A stretch of DNA of 64,000 nt. Source: Loxodes magnus. Lineage: Eukaryota > Ciliophora > Karyorelictea > Loxodida > Loxodidae. Shown here in pieces: positions 34,605 through 46,231 of this stretch (position 1 is its first letter; every line of letters starts with the position of its first letter). The stretch spans positions 1 to 64,000 of the forward strand of contig CAMPDV010001539.1 of the NCBI GenBank assembly GCA_946699065.1, given 5' to 3'. The notes beneath the pieces were generated by a model. That model searched no databases. It worked only from the letters and a program-made list of their open reading frames with translations, and had not been told where the DNA came from. Position numbers and translations under genes: made by a program.

Positions 34605-35310
34605 ACCAAGGAATTTAAAGCAAAGACAAGAAAGAAAGGATAGTAATGGGAATCTACTTAATTAGCTAGGTACTAGCATGTTTAAATAATAGAAGAAGGA
34701 GATATTAAGTGATAATATTTATGAGATAATCATTATAAATTGAATAAAAAAGAATTAATTAGCATGATGCTTATCAATATATTATGATATATAACCTAAT
34801 ATATCAAACTAAAAGTAATCTTATAAATAGAAAAACCTAAATTAAAATAATCAATGTAAGTTAAATTATACATTTAGATATAACTTTAACTAGATTCTAA
34901 ATGGCCATATTAAGAAATATTTTAAACATTCATATACAAACTGCTTAAAATAAAGAGATTAAAGGATATTAAATTTTAATAGTCTTATAATAAAAGTCTG
35001 TAAATTGTATAAGTTGTTAGAGGATAATAGCTGGGTGCTAATAGCTTTTATTTAGATTTATTATGAACAATGAGATGAGGAATGATTGAATGATTACTAG
35101 TATAATATAAGCTAATAAAGAGAACTTAACTTAGCTAATTAGATTAAAAAATACTTGATAGATTAAATCTTTAGATAGTTATTTTAGTCCTTATTTAATA
35201 AATTCTCCGTACTTTAAGATATAATAAATACTTATATGATATATTAAGATAACTAGACTATTATTATAGAGATAGTATCATCATTATGATTTTCTTTAAA
35301 ATAAATTTTT
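34605..35310 (+). CDS. Candidate coding region, unknown function
   Basis: A purine-rich plus-strand frame reads KEFKAKTRKKGQQWESTQLA, IIEEGDIKWQYLWDNHYKLN, QLDSKWPYQEIFQTFIYKLL, VVRGQQLGANSFYLDLLWTM and YKYLYD-like segments for about 235 codons, with TGA in Trp-like contexts. Neither start nor terminator is clear and no family was recognised. The next candidate (35770-36115) lies 460 bp downstream on the same strand and could be a further exon. Confidence 0.3.
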
Positions 35311-35769
35311 AATTAAGAGAAAGAAACTTCAGCCATCTAGTTTATATTTAACTTCTTTAAATAAGAATCAAATAGACTAATTATCTGCTTGTTGATATTA
35401 ACTAATTTTAAACCAATTTTTTCATTAACCATCTTTTCCTATTTTATTGGGCTTTTTAATCTAAATATTATACTATCTATAGAATCTAAAAAATATTCTC
35501 CATCTAAAGCTAAACATCTTTTATCTTTACCTTATAGCAACCATACTAATATGATCTTGACAGCTTGGGTTCTTTAGATATTGGTTGTCTCATTTTTAGT
35601 AAAATAAATGTTATTTGATTAGATATACCAAGCATATAAAAGGATGCTATTACTTAGATTTAAGTATTAACTATACTATTTTATACTTATTTTATAAGTT
35701 TTAATTATAAATATATTATCAAATTTATTATCTTCAGAGTATAAAGATAAGCTATAAAATAGTTACTCT

Positions 35770-36115
35770 AAGTAAAAAAGTAAGTGGATTTGAGTGATAG
35801 CTCTTTCTAAATCTTATGAGTTTTAAATTTTGAAGGAGAATTGATATTATAGTTGATTATTTAAGAAACTAACCCTAAAATATTTCCTAATAGCTCTGAT
35901 ATTTTTAATGTAAAGAAATATAATCAAATGAAGAGTAGAATTGCTAGTTTAAAACTTAAAGCTTTTTTAATAATTAAGAAGAAAAATAAAAGAATATGAT
36001 ACTGAAGTAGATGTGCTATGAGTTGTTAAGGCAATAAAAGAGATAAAAGGGTGAAACTGAAGATAAAGGCTTTATTAAATAACTAAGTCTTTAATAAAAA
36101 AATAATTAAGATATC
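35770..36115 (+). CDS. Candidate coding segment, unknown function
   Basis: The plus strand reads VDLSDSSFQILWVLNFEGEL, then QETNPKIFPNSSDIFNVKKY, MKSRIASLKLKAFLIIKKK and WSRCAMSCQGNKRDKRVKLK, a basic C-terminal region. It has balanced composition, but no domain, start or stop can be assigned. The frame at 35389-35577 between this and the previous candidate looks like a chance frame. Confidence 0.3.
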
Positions 36116-36357
36116 AAATAAATTTAATAATCTCAAAACTTATTATTTTTAGTTATATTTAATAAAATTTTAAACAAGGCTTAGCTAGATAATTCATGTA
36201 ATAAATTCATCAGAACATTTGCTTATTCTTATCTACTTAATTTAGGTAGTTTTAATCGATAAAAAGGTAGCCTTAACTATTCTTGAGTGACATAAATAGC
36301 TAAAGATTAGTCACTTATTGCATTAAATCTAATTATAATTTATATATTTTTAGCTAT

Positions 36358-36503
36358 GATTGATAACCTTCAATTACCTTAGTGAAACTGATCTTCAGAC
36401 TCTTTTTCTTACTTTTCTTCTTAACTTTTCTTAGAAATCTTATCATTCTTAACTTATAGTGATTGATAACCTTCAATTACCTTAGTGAAACTGATCTTCA
36501 GAC
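36358..36503 (+). repeat. Direct repeat of 43 bp
   Basis: The sequence starting GATTGATAACCTTCAATTAC and ending GATCTTCAGAC occurs at 36358-36400 and identically at 36461-36503 (offset 103 bp), separated by a C/T-rich spacer. A weaker third echo (TTTCAGAAACTGATCTT) lies at about 36590. It is unlike anything else in the window and marks the left edge of the tandem-repeat region. Confidence 0.85.
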
Positions 36504-37149
36504 GATTTTTCATTTTTCTTCATTTTTTTGTACAAATTTTTTTCGTTCTCGACATTTCAAACTCTAATTAGAAAATTTTTTTAAATTTCTTTCAGAAACT
36601 GATCTTTAATCTTATTCTTTCTTTCTTTTTTCACTATTCTTACAAAATTTTGCATCCTTGACTTTTCAAACATCATTTGATTACGTCTTTAGTTCATTTA
36701 CAACTATTACTTGTAGTTTGAGATTTTTCTTTTAGTTTTTAATTCAAACATTTGTAGATTTTTTAAATATTCATTTTAAATTTAAACGTTCAGATCAATT
36801 AAAAATAAATCTTTTTTTTTTGAAAAATTTTTTTTCCTTAACGTTCTATTTAATTATTCTTATCAAAGAATTTGGTTTTTTTTAAGAAATTTTCAATTAA
36901 TAGTCTTTATATTATATCTTTTACTTTTTTGTAAATTAATGCTTTTCTTCATTTAAGAGAGTTTCTGTAAGTTTTTTTTTTTTTATAATTTAATAAATTA
37001 GTTAGTCTCTTTTTAAATATTTAAAGTTTTTTTTAAAAAGCTTTCTAAACATTTTTTTTAGTCTATTTTGAAATTTATAATAAGCGAAATGATTCGATAA
37101 TTTTTTGTTTTTATTTTATGTCTTTTTTTTTTATTTTCCAATATATTTT
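36504..37149. other. T-rich low-complexity stretch
   Basis: Long T-runs with no gene recognised, leading into the satellite. Confidence 0.5.
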
Positions 37150-39400
37150 TTAACTATTATTTTAAATCTAAAATTTTTCCGACTTTGTTCCGTCCATAAA
37201 TTTTCTTGTAGTGGTAAACTCAGAGCAAAAAAAGGCTTTTAAACTTTTCACAATTTTTTGAAAACATCTTAATTACTTTCAGGTTTACAAAATACATTTT
37301 AAAAAAAATAAAGCTCTATTTCAAAATTTTTTAAGTTTATTCCGTCCGAAAAAAGTCTTGTAGTGTAAAAAGCTGAGCAAAAAAACAAAAATAAAATTTT
37401 CACAATTTAATGCTTTACTTATTCTATTTATTCTTTCATTTAGCTCTAAAAATCAAAAAAATTATCACAACTCAAATCAAAAAAAATTTTATCGCAACTC
37501 ATATCAAAAAAAAATTTCACAACCAAAACTTAAAAAATTATTTAAAAAAAAATTTAAATCCTATTTTTTCTCAAAACCTTTTATGATTTTAAACTCTTTC
37601 AATAAATTTTATTCCTTTCTGACCTTTTTTCATACCAATTTACCCCAGTTTGTTCCGTCCGAAAAATGTCTTGCAGTGCAAAACGCTGAGCAAAAAAAGG
37701 CCTTTTTTATTTTCGCAAATTTCATACTTTACGTACTCTTATTTCCCCTTTCATTTAGCTCTAAAAATCAAAAAAAATTTCACGCCTCAAATCAACAAAT
37801 TTTATCACAACTCATATCAAAAAAATTTTATCACAACTCATATCAAAAAAATTTTATCACAACTCATATCAACAAATTTTATCACAATCAAATTAAAATT
37901 TTTTTCACAACTCAAATCAAAAAATATTGTAACACACCAAAACTTAAAAAATTATTAAAAAAAATTTAATTCCCATTTTTTCTCAAAACCTTTTATGATT
38001 TTAAACTCTTTCAATAAATTTTATTCCTTTCTGACCTTTTTTCATACCAATTTACCCCAGTTTGTTCCGTCCGAAAAATGTCTTGCAGTGCAAAACGCTG
38101 AGCAAAAAAAGGCCTTTTTTATTTTCGCAAATTTCATACTTTACGTACTCTTATTTCCCCTTTCATTTAGCTCTAAAAATCAAAAAAAATTTCACGCCTC
38201 AAATCAACAAATTTTATCACAACTCATATCAAAAAAATTTTATCACAACTCATATCAAAAAAATTTTATCACAACTCATATCAACAAATTTTATCACAAT
38301 CAAATTAAAATTTTTTTCACAACTCAAATCAAAAAATATTGTAACACACCAAAACTTAAAAAATTATTAAAAAAAATTTAATTCCCATTTTTTCTCGAAA
38401 CCTTTTATGATTTGCAACCTTTTCTATAAATTTTATTCCTTTCTGACCTTTTTTCATCCCAATTTACCCCAGTTTGTTCCGTCCGAAAAATGTCTTGCAG
38501 TGCAAAACGCTGAGCAAAAAAAGGCTTTTTTTATTTTCACAAATTTCATACTTTACGTACTCTTATTTCTCCTTTCATTTAGCTCTAAAAATCAAAAAAA
38601 ATTTATCACAACCAAAACTTAAAAAAATATTATAAAAATATCAAAAAAAATTTTCACAACTCAAATCAACAAATTTTATCACAACTCATATCAACGAAAT
38701 TTTCACAACTCATATCAACAAATTTAAATGCAACTCATATCAACAAATTTTATCACAACCCAAATCAACAAATTTTATCACAACTCATATCAACAAATTT
38801 TATCACAACTCATATCAAAAAAATTTTATCACAACTCATATCAACAAATTTTATCACAATCAAATTAAAATTTTTTTCACAACTCAAATCAAAAAATATT
38901 GTAACACACCAAAACTTAAAAAATTATTAAAAAAAATTTAATTCCCATTTTTTTTCTCGAAATCTTTTATGATTTTAAACTCTTTCAATAAATTTTATTC
39001 CTTTCTGCCCTTTTTTCATCCCAATTTACCCCAGTTTGTTCCGTCCGAAAAATGTCTTGCAGTGGAAAACGCTGAGCAAAAAAAGGCCTTTTTTATTTTC
39101 GCAAATTTCATCCTTTACATACTCTTATTTCTCCTTTCATTTAGCTCTAAAAATCAAAAAAAATTATCACAACCAAAACTTAAAAAAATATTAAAAAAAT
39201 ATCAAAAAAAATTTTCACAACTCAAATCAACAAATTTTATCACAACTCATATCAACAAATTATATCACAACTCATATCAACAAATTTTATCGCAACTCAA
39301 ATCAACAAATTTTTCACAACTCATATCAACAAAATTAAATGCAACTCATATCAACAAAAAAATTTCACAACCAAAACTTAAAAAATTATAAAAAAAAAAA
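37150..39400 (+). repeat. Complex tandem satellite with a conserved core
   Basis: Six copies of a core around TTTGTTCCGTCCGAAAAATG, TCTTGCAGTGCAAAACGC and TGAGCAAAAAAAGG lie at about 37180, 37330, 37650, 38062, 38474 and 39035. Two full units, 37583-37994 and 37995-38406, appear identical (412 bp). The next begins at 38407 and is longer (562 bp) because of an expanded block of a subrepeat of about 24 bp (CACAACTCATATCAACAAAT) at 38650-38860; another starts at 38969. The first two cores are more diverged and lie in shorter units, so copies appear to have been added towards the right. The open frames in this block are by-products of the repeat. Confidence 0.9.
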
Positions 39401-40110
39401 TATTGCTACTTCATTACTACTTGATTATTACTTGATTATTACTTCATTGCTACTTTATTGTTACTTCGTAGACACTTCATTGCTACTTGATTATTACTTC
39501 ACACAATTTAGTATTCTCAATTTAATACTAACTAAAATAAATAGATAATATAAAAAAAACACACTCTAACTTCTATTCTCACCTTACACTTAATCTTCAT
39601 ACCCTCTTCTCTTTCATACTCTTAAATACTCTTAAATACTTCATACTCTTAAATACTTCATATAATATATACAATATACTATATATACTATATATAATTC
39701 ATATTTCATATTTCATACTTCATACTTCATACTTCATACTTCATACTTCATACTTCATACTTCATACTATATATTATATTTCATACTTCATACTCTCATA
39801 CTATATTTCATACTCTCATACTCTCATACTTCATACTCTCATACTCTCATACTTCATACTTCATACTCTCATACTATATATTATATTTCATACTTTATAT
39901 ATTAACTTAATTTAACCTTAACATTCTTATACACTTTTTTACTCACTCATATTAAACACTTTTATTCAAATTAATTACTTAATACATTATTTAAATTAAT
40001 CACTTAATACATTATTTAAAATTAATTACTTAAGACATTATTTAAATTAATTTACTTAATTATTTAAATTATTTTACTTAATAGATTATTTAAATTATTT
40101 TACTTAATAC
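39401..40110. repeat. Microsatellite-rich block
   Basis: Successive simple repeats: TTACTACTTGATTATTACTT-like units (39405-39500), CATACTTCATACTCT units (39590-39890), and a unit of about 24 bp containing ATTACTTAATACATTATTT (39960-40110). No gene. It separates the satellite from the 3' end of the NACHT/WD40 gene. Confidence 0.9.
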
Positions 40111-40276
40111 ATTATTTAAATATCTTAAATGCCCAGTATCACTTTACTCAATCCAAAGATACTAATCCATCCGCAAACAGTCTCACATTCTCCTCACACA
40201 TCTCACATCCCTCTATTTTACAACCATGTATCACCAAACCCGTTCTACCCACTATCCTCACCAACATCCAACTCGC

Positions 40277-43200
40277 TCAGTCACACTCTCTCTTCCTCTC
40301 CCATACCTTAATCGTATTGTCCACACTACCCGAAATGATATTCTTGCCGTCACTCGTTATTACCACTGACAAGATAACATTGGTATGCCCATGGAGAGTA
40401 TTAAGGAGATCACCAGATTCCAAATTTCATATTTTTATTTTCTTGTCATTACTCCCAGAAATTATGTACTTACTATCCACAGATATCGCCAGTGATTAAA
40501 TCCAATCATCATGACCTTATAAAGTTTTAAGTAACTCGCCAGTTTAGAAACTCCATAGATTAATTATTTTGTAACTCCCCGAAATTATAATACCATTATC
40601 TCTTGTTATAGCCACTGCTGTGATAGGTAAATTATGACCAAGTAGCTGATTAAGTAGATTACCCGAGTCCAAATCTCATATTCTTATCGTAGTGTCGTCA
40701 CTACCCGAAATAATAGTCTTATTGTCAGTGGTTATGGCCAGTGATCTGACAGTATCAGTATGGCCAAGGAGAGTATTAAGAAGGTCTCCAGAGTCCAAGT
40801 TTCATATTTTTATCGTATTATCCTAACTACCCGAAATAATAGTCTTGTTGTCAGTGGTTATGGCCAGTTATCAGATTTTATCAGTGTGCCCAAGTAGTTG
40901 ATTAAGAAGGTCTCCAGAGTCCAAGTTTCATATTCTTATCGTATTATCCATACTACCCGAAATAATAGTCTTGTTGTCAGTGGTTATGGCCAGTGATGTG
41001 ACTGAATCAGTATGCCCTAGGAGAGTATTAAGAAGGTCTCCAGAGTCCAAGCTCCATATTTTTATTGCTTGAAAAGATCCTTGTATGATGTACCTGTTGT
41101 CTAATGATGTCGCTAGTGCAATAACAATACCAGTCTAACTTTATAACGGCTTATTCAGAACTTCCATCTACATATCTCAAATTTTTATCGTCTTGTCACC
41201 ACTCGCTGATATTATTGTCTTATTGTCACTTAATATCTTCACAGAATAGACGTAAGATGAGTGACCTTCCAAAGTCTTAAGCAGATTTCCAGAACCAAAT
41301 TCCCATATTTTTATCGTATTGTCAAAACTACCAGAAATGATATTCTTGCCGTCACTCGTTATTACCACTGAGAAGATAACATCAGTATGCCCATGGAGAG
41401 TATTAAGGAGGTCACCAGATTCCAAATTTCATATTTTTATTTTCTTGTCACTACTCCCAGAAATTATGTACTTACTATCCACAGATATCGGCAGTGAATA
41501 AATCCAATCATCATGACCTTATAAAGTTTTAAGTAACTCGCCAGTTTAGAAACTCCATAGATTAATTATTTTGTAACTCCCCGAAATTATAATACCATTA
41601 TCTCTTGTTATAGCCACTGCTGAGATAGCTTCAGTATGACCAAGTAGCTGATTAAGTAGATTACCCGAGTCCAAATCTCATATTCTAATTGTATTATCAC
41701 CACTACCCGAAATAATAGTCTTATTGTCAGTGGTTATGGCCAGTGATTAGACTTTATCAGTATGACCAAGTAGTTGATTAAGAAGGTCTCCAGAGTCCAA
41801 GCTCCATATTCTTATCGTAGTGTCCTCACTACCCGAAATAATAGTCTTGTTGTCAGTGGTTATGGCCAGTGATCTGACAGTATCAGTATGGCCAAGGAGA
41901 GTATTAAGAAGGTCTCCAGAGTCCAAGTTTCATATTTTTATCGTATTATCCTAACTACCCGAAATAATAGTCTTGTTGTCAGTGGTTATGGCCAGTGATG
42001 TGACATCATTAGTATGGCCCTTTAAAGTTGGTATATAACCAAAATTAACTTTACTCATCTTTGCACCAGTAAAATCACAATTCCTCAACCACGCTCTACT
42101 GAAATTCACTTAAGATAAATCAACCTTACTCAAGTCACAATTGTCAAACACCGAATCAATCAATACCGCCTCAGGTACACATATACCCGATAAATCCAAA
42201 GACATAAATTAGTAATCCATCCAATTCAATATCGTTATACTATTAGTTGCCGCTCTTCATAAAGAAACATCAGAACTGGACATTCTCACTATCTCCAATA
42301 AGTTTTATTACACACTTGAATTATTATTTACAGAATCTGAATTGTAAATCTCTCTCACAAACTATAGTATCTCCAGATTGTCCACTATCAAAAATTTATT
42401 TATATTGTGAACCTCTATTTCTTATGCCTTAGCAGATGAAACTAAATCTATAATATTCTTTGACACATAGTAATCTCTTATCGAGGCATGGATAAACTCA
42501 AACCTCTTTTTACCATTCTATTCTTTTATCTATATCAGACACCCTATATGGTTTTAATCGTCCGTAAACTACTCTATCCACTTTTGATTCACTTCATCAA
42601 AACTTGATATCTCCACCGAACCCTGTAACATCTCCCACGCCGCATTCACTTAGATACTTTCAAACAACTTTATTTACTAGTTGAGCACCTTACTTTTTAA
42701 ACCCTGATTTTTCAGCTTCTTTTATGTTCTTGTATCTCATTATCTTATAAATATCTCATATATTCTAGACTTTTAAACTATTTAAACATTTTTTAAATAA
42801 TCTAATATCTCTTCCTCACTCAAACAAATATACAGCAGAAAAGGATTACTGATAATTTCCTTCAGACCAGGTATACTCTATATTAATGCCAGCATCTCTT
42901 ATATTTAAGATGCTTCTACTTGACTTGTGATTTATTATTACTGGTTTTTCTTATCTAGGACTTTCCCGATATATTTTTCTATCTAAACGATATCGAATGG
43001 CTTTATATACAGTTCTTACAACTCATTTATTAAAGGCTCTTCCATTTTGTAGGGCGCAAAATATTCTTAATAGCATTTCTCTTTTAATGCATAATTTACC
43101 CTACATGTGATTATATATTTTGCCTGAGGATACTTTTGTCGTATTTTGTTCGTATTGATTATTGCCTTGTATTCTCCCAACTCATCATACGCGTCAAATA

Positions 43201-45289
43201 AGAAAAGAATTTTCCTGAACATTAAATTATCATTCTCTTTAATCTTAAAATTATCTAAAGCTGATTCTATTAATTTATCTTCGAATTATTTAATTGTTGG
43301 AAGGTAAATGTATATAGATAAGTATTCATGCTTTTACTCTAGATATTTTAAGGCTAAAATCTTCAGGAACAAGGACTTTCCAGAACCGGAATCTCCCAGA
43401 AGTAATAACCCTGTCTTAGTATCGTTTTCTAGAAATTTCAAAATTTCAAGGTCAAGATCATCCTCAGCTTATGAATTAGGGTTAGGCGCACACAGTAAAC
43501 TTACGTAATATTCTTGCTTTTCCTAAACCTCACTTTTTAAATAGTTTACCATATTTTAGTAGATTTTACTGTCTATACCCTTTAAAGCAAGTCAATTCTC
43601 TTCCAATGTTTAAGTAAATAAAACAAGATGCTCTGGATCCATTAACATCTCTATAATTATCTAACGCTCTTTTACATTTTAGCTTAAACTCTCTTTTTTT
43701 TATTTAAATATTCTTTCCTTATAAGGACAGGCTGCTTGTATCTTTTCTAGACTCAATTCCAAAAGTATTTTCATTGAATAGTATCTTATCTACCATTCCT
43801 TGTCGTCACATAGCTTTTCTAGAAGTCTGCATGAGTCTTCTATCAATTCTGCACTAGCTTACGGGTTTTTAATCATGTGTTTTAGAAGAATACAAGCCCT
43901 AAATCTTAAGTCTTAATTTCCTTGGACAATAATATTTTAAAATTCGGCAAATCTTTTTTAGTCGTATTTACTTGCTAGATCATATGCAAGAATATTTAAG
44001 ATTTTTAGTTTAAAGACTAACTTCTTGTGGATTTTTTCATTTATCCAACCATGTCCCCATTCGAAGAAGTCCTTTATTATGGTAATCGCATCAGTATCGA
44101 TCGCTCCAACACCAAACGATAAGGCTACTGCCCATTAGGCGATCTTTAGGACCTTACAGAATATCCCGAAGTAGTCATTTTCTTAATTATCTGGAATATC
44201 TTCTAGGATCATCAAACTGTACCTTAAAGCAAAGTCTAACTCTGGGCCTCCTATTTTTTCTTTTTATACTAGTTTTATACTTTTTTCGATATTTTGCATA
44301 AGATCCTTTTTAGTTTCCTCACTTATGAAGAAATCATTACTTTTCTTCTTTCCCTCATTTTAAGACGAGTTCTACTCCTTCTTTTAAAGTAGCATATCCA
44401 ATAATTCAGGAAGATTTCTTACAAGCTACTCCTTCAAGAGCTAAGACCATCCCTCAGTATATTTATGAGATACTATTTCTATAAATTGATTTATTAGTAC
44501 CAAAGGATCATTTAATTTGGCGAACTTATTCTTTTGAATTGTTTAAATTCCTTGTAGAACTTTTTCCATCTTTTATTCATTCAAGCCTTCTTTTAATAGT
44601 TGTAAACCTTTTTGATAAATCTTTTGTTCCTTATTACCAAAAATTTGTTCATTTTCTTAACCTTTCTTATTATTTAACTAGCTTGGACCTTAATTTTGTG
44701 ATTATTAAGTTACTTATTTACTTTAAGGTTTTAGTTATTGAGATTTAACTACATCATTTACCTTAGCGCTTCCGCAACCTCCTCCTTTCAACTTCATACA
44801 TTTCTGAAAAATTTATTTTTAGCATAATTAGAAAACACCAGTACACTATCTAGAAATAGATTTTAGCTTTTCATCTGGAAGATTCGTTCCAGTAAGGGAA
44901 TAATTTGTACCTTTTTATTTTTTTGAATTAGTTTTATTAAGATACACTTAAACGAAGTTTGTATATTCATAAAACTGATAGTATTGTAAATAGAAATATG
45001 CCTTAAGCCCTGCAATACAGCTGATGTATTAATTTGGAATAGCTTAACTCTCTTTATGATTCTTGTATTCATATTCATTCATTGAATTACTTGAAGTTTA
45101 GCGTTCATCCCTTTCTAGTGTCTTTTGATGGTTATTAATCGTCTTCATAAAGAAAGGCGAACCAAATCGGATTAAAAGAACATGTGACTTTAAGAAGTCA
45201 TTTGTCTAGCTTTATTACTGAAAACCTTGATAGTTTCTCAGAACTTAACTGAAAAGATAGCAATTAGAATTGCAAATTCCAGTCAACAT
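40277..45289 (-). CDS. NACHT NTPase with pentapeptide repeats and 14 WD40 repeats
   Basis: A single unbroken minus-strand frame from ATG 45289 (MLTGICNSNCYLFSQVLRNY). Residues about 1-345 are a Cys/Gln-rich N-terminus; 346-560 form HEAT-like helices. Then NACHT: Walker A GDSGSGKS (632-639), Walker B LFLFDAYDEL (Asp699), sensor KYIITCR, NPFLLYI, and FEFIHASIRDYY (His934), typical of STAND NTPases. Residues 1029-1082 are pentapeptide repeats (FDNCDLSKVDLSQVNFSRA), followed by 14 WD40 repeats to Trp1663, enough for two seven-bladed propellers. The WD tryptophan is TGA in eight repeats and TGG in six; TAA/TAG occur as in WSF(TAA)TGELLKTL(TAA)GHDDW. Family members act as NLR-like sensors that oligomerise after ligand binding; the ligand is unknown. 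The first plausible terminator is TGA 40277-40279 (1,670 aa). A G-rich readable tail reaches further TGAs at 40148 and 40139. No intron is needed. Confidence 0.93.
40320..42050 (-). repeat. Intragenic duplication of a block of WD40 repeats
   Basis: Sequence around 40320-40700 matches 41322-41700 almost exactly at an offset of 1,002 bp (334 codons, eight WD repeats). This includes the atypical repeat YKIINLWSFQTGELL, present in both blocks. Neighbouring repeats ending GSxDNTIKIWNLDSGDLL are also nearly identical to each other at the DNA level, so the array is recently homogenised. High-identity WD repeats are typical of fungal and ciliate NACHT-WD receptors under repeat turnover. Confidence 0.85.
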
Positions 45290-46231
45290 TTTATTATTTT
45301 AAAGACTAAATTCCCTTAAATACCTTAAATTATATAAAACATTAAATAAAATCAATTAATATTAGCTTTATCTTCTATAACTGTAAAAGCTAATTGTTTA
45401 AATAAGAAACAATTAAATCATTTTATACTCTAACTCTATAAACCTAAAACTAATTAAAGTCAGTTAGCTTTAAATTAAGTCTATTAAATAGATTTAATTC
45501 TTAAATATAGAAAAAAGAAAAAGAATCTAATGAATCACAATTAAAAGTTAATAAATAGATAAGACAAAGTATCAAATTGAAAAACAGCTAATTTATACAT
45601 GCTAAGCATTTCTTAAATTTATTAATTTTAATAGGCTTTGTTGATATCATCTTACTTGATATCCAAATAAACTTATAAAATAGCCAGATATTTGCTTATT
45701 TTTGACATAGCTTAAAATAAATCTAATAATTAAGTCTAAAAGCTTTTATTTTCTATTTAACTGAGAGTATTTTAAGTTCCTAACTGAAAAACATAATTAA
45801 GATACTAATTGTAATACTAATTGAAGAGATTCTACATAATTAAATAAATAATTAGTTTCATAATAAATTCTTCCCTAAAAAAGAAAATCTAAAGAAGACA
45901 GTCTTTTAATAAGCTCAAAAAATAGATTTAAACTAAAAAAGCTTTTTATTAGTTAAAGAAGGAAAATGATTACTATTTAATATACTCTTTTCACTAAAAT
46001 TTCTTAATCATAAAAATTAAATAAATAAGCAAAAGAAGCTTATTATTCTAATTAAATAAGCTTTAAATAAAGCTTTTAATAATAGTAGAATCATATATCT
46101 AATAACATAAAAATATAATAATTTCTATAATTAAGGTAATAATAATTAAGATTATATATATTATATCTAATAAAAAGTAAAGCATAAGATAAAATAAAAA
46201 CTTATTTTAACTAGTTATATTTATTTAAATT
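45290..46231. other. AT-rich intergenic region
   Basis: Upstream flank of the NACHT/WD40 gene. A-rich directly before the start codon (AAAATAATAAAATG on the minus strand). No promoter motif or gene recognised. Confidence 0.5.

Noticed and set aside
37583..38381. Pairs of identical open frames (128 and 102 codons)
   Set aside because: They arise from the identical 412-bp satellite units and overlap in two frames, with no protein-like texture.
40129..41501. Plus-strand open frames over the WD40 region
   Set aside because: They are shadows of the minus-strand WD repeats, and two of them are copies of each other because of the eight-repeat duplication.
40277..45289. Blastocrithidia-type code (UAR=Glu) or Tetrahymena code
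   Set aside because: The Tetrahymena code fails because UGA is repeatedly Trp. UAR=Glu fits a few WD positions, but the U1/U6 sequences, Q-rich low-complexity style and gene types look ciliate; Gln remains the better inference and is flagged for testing.
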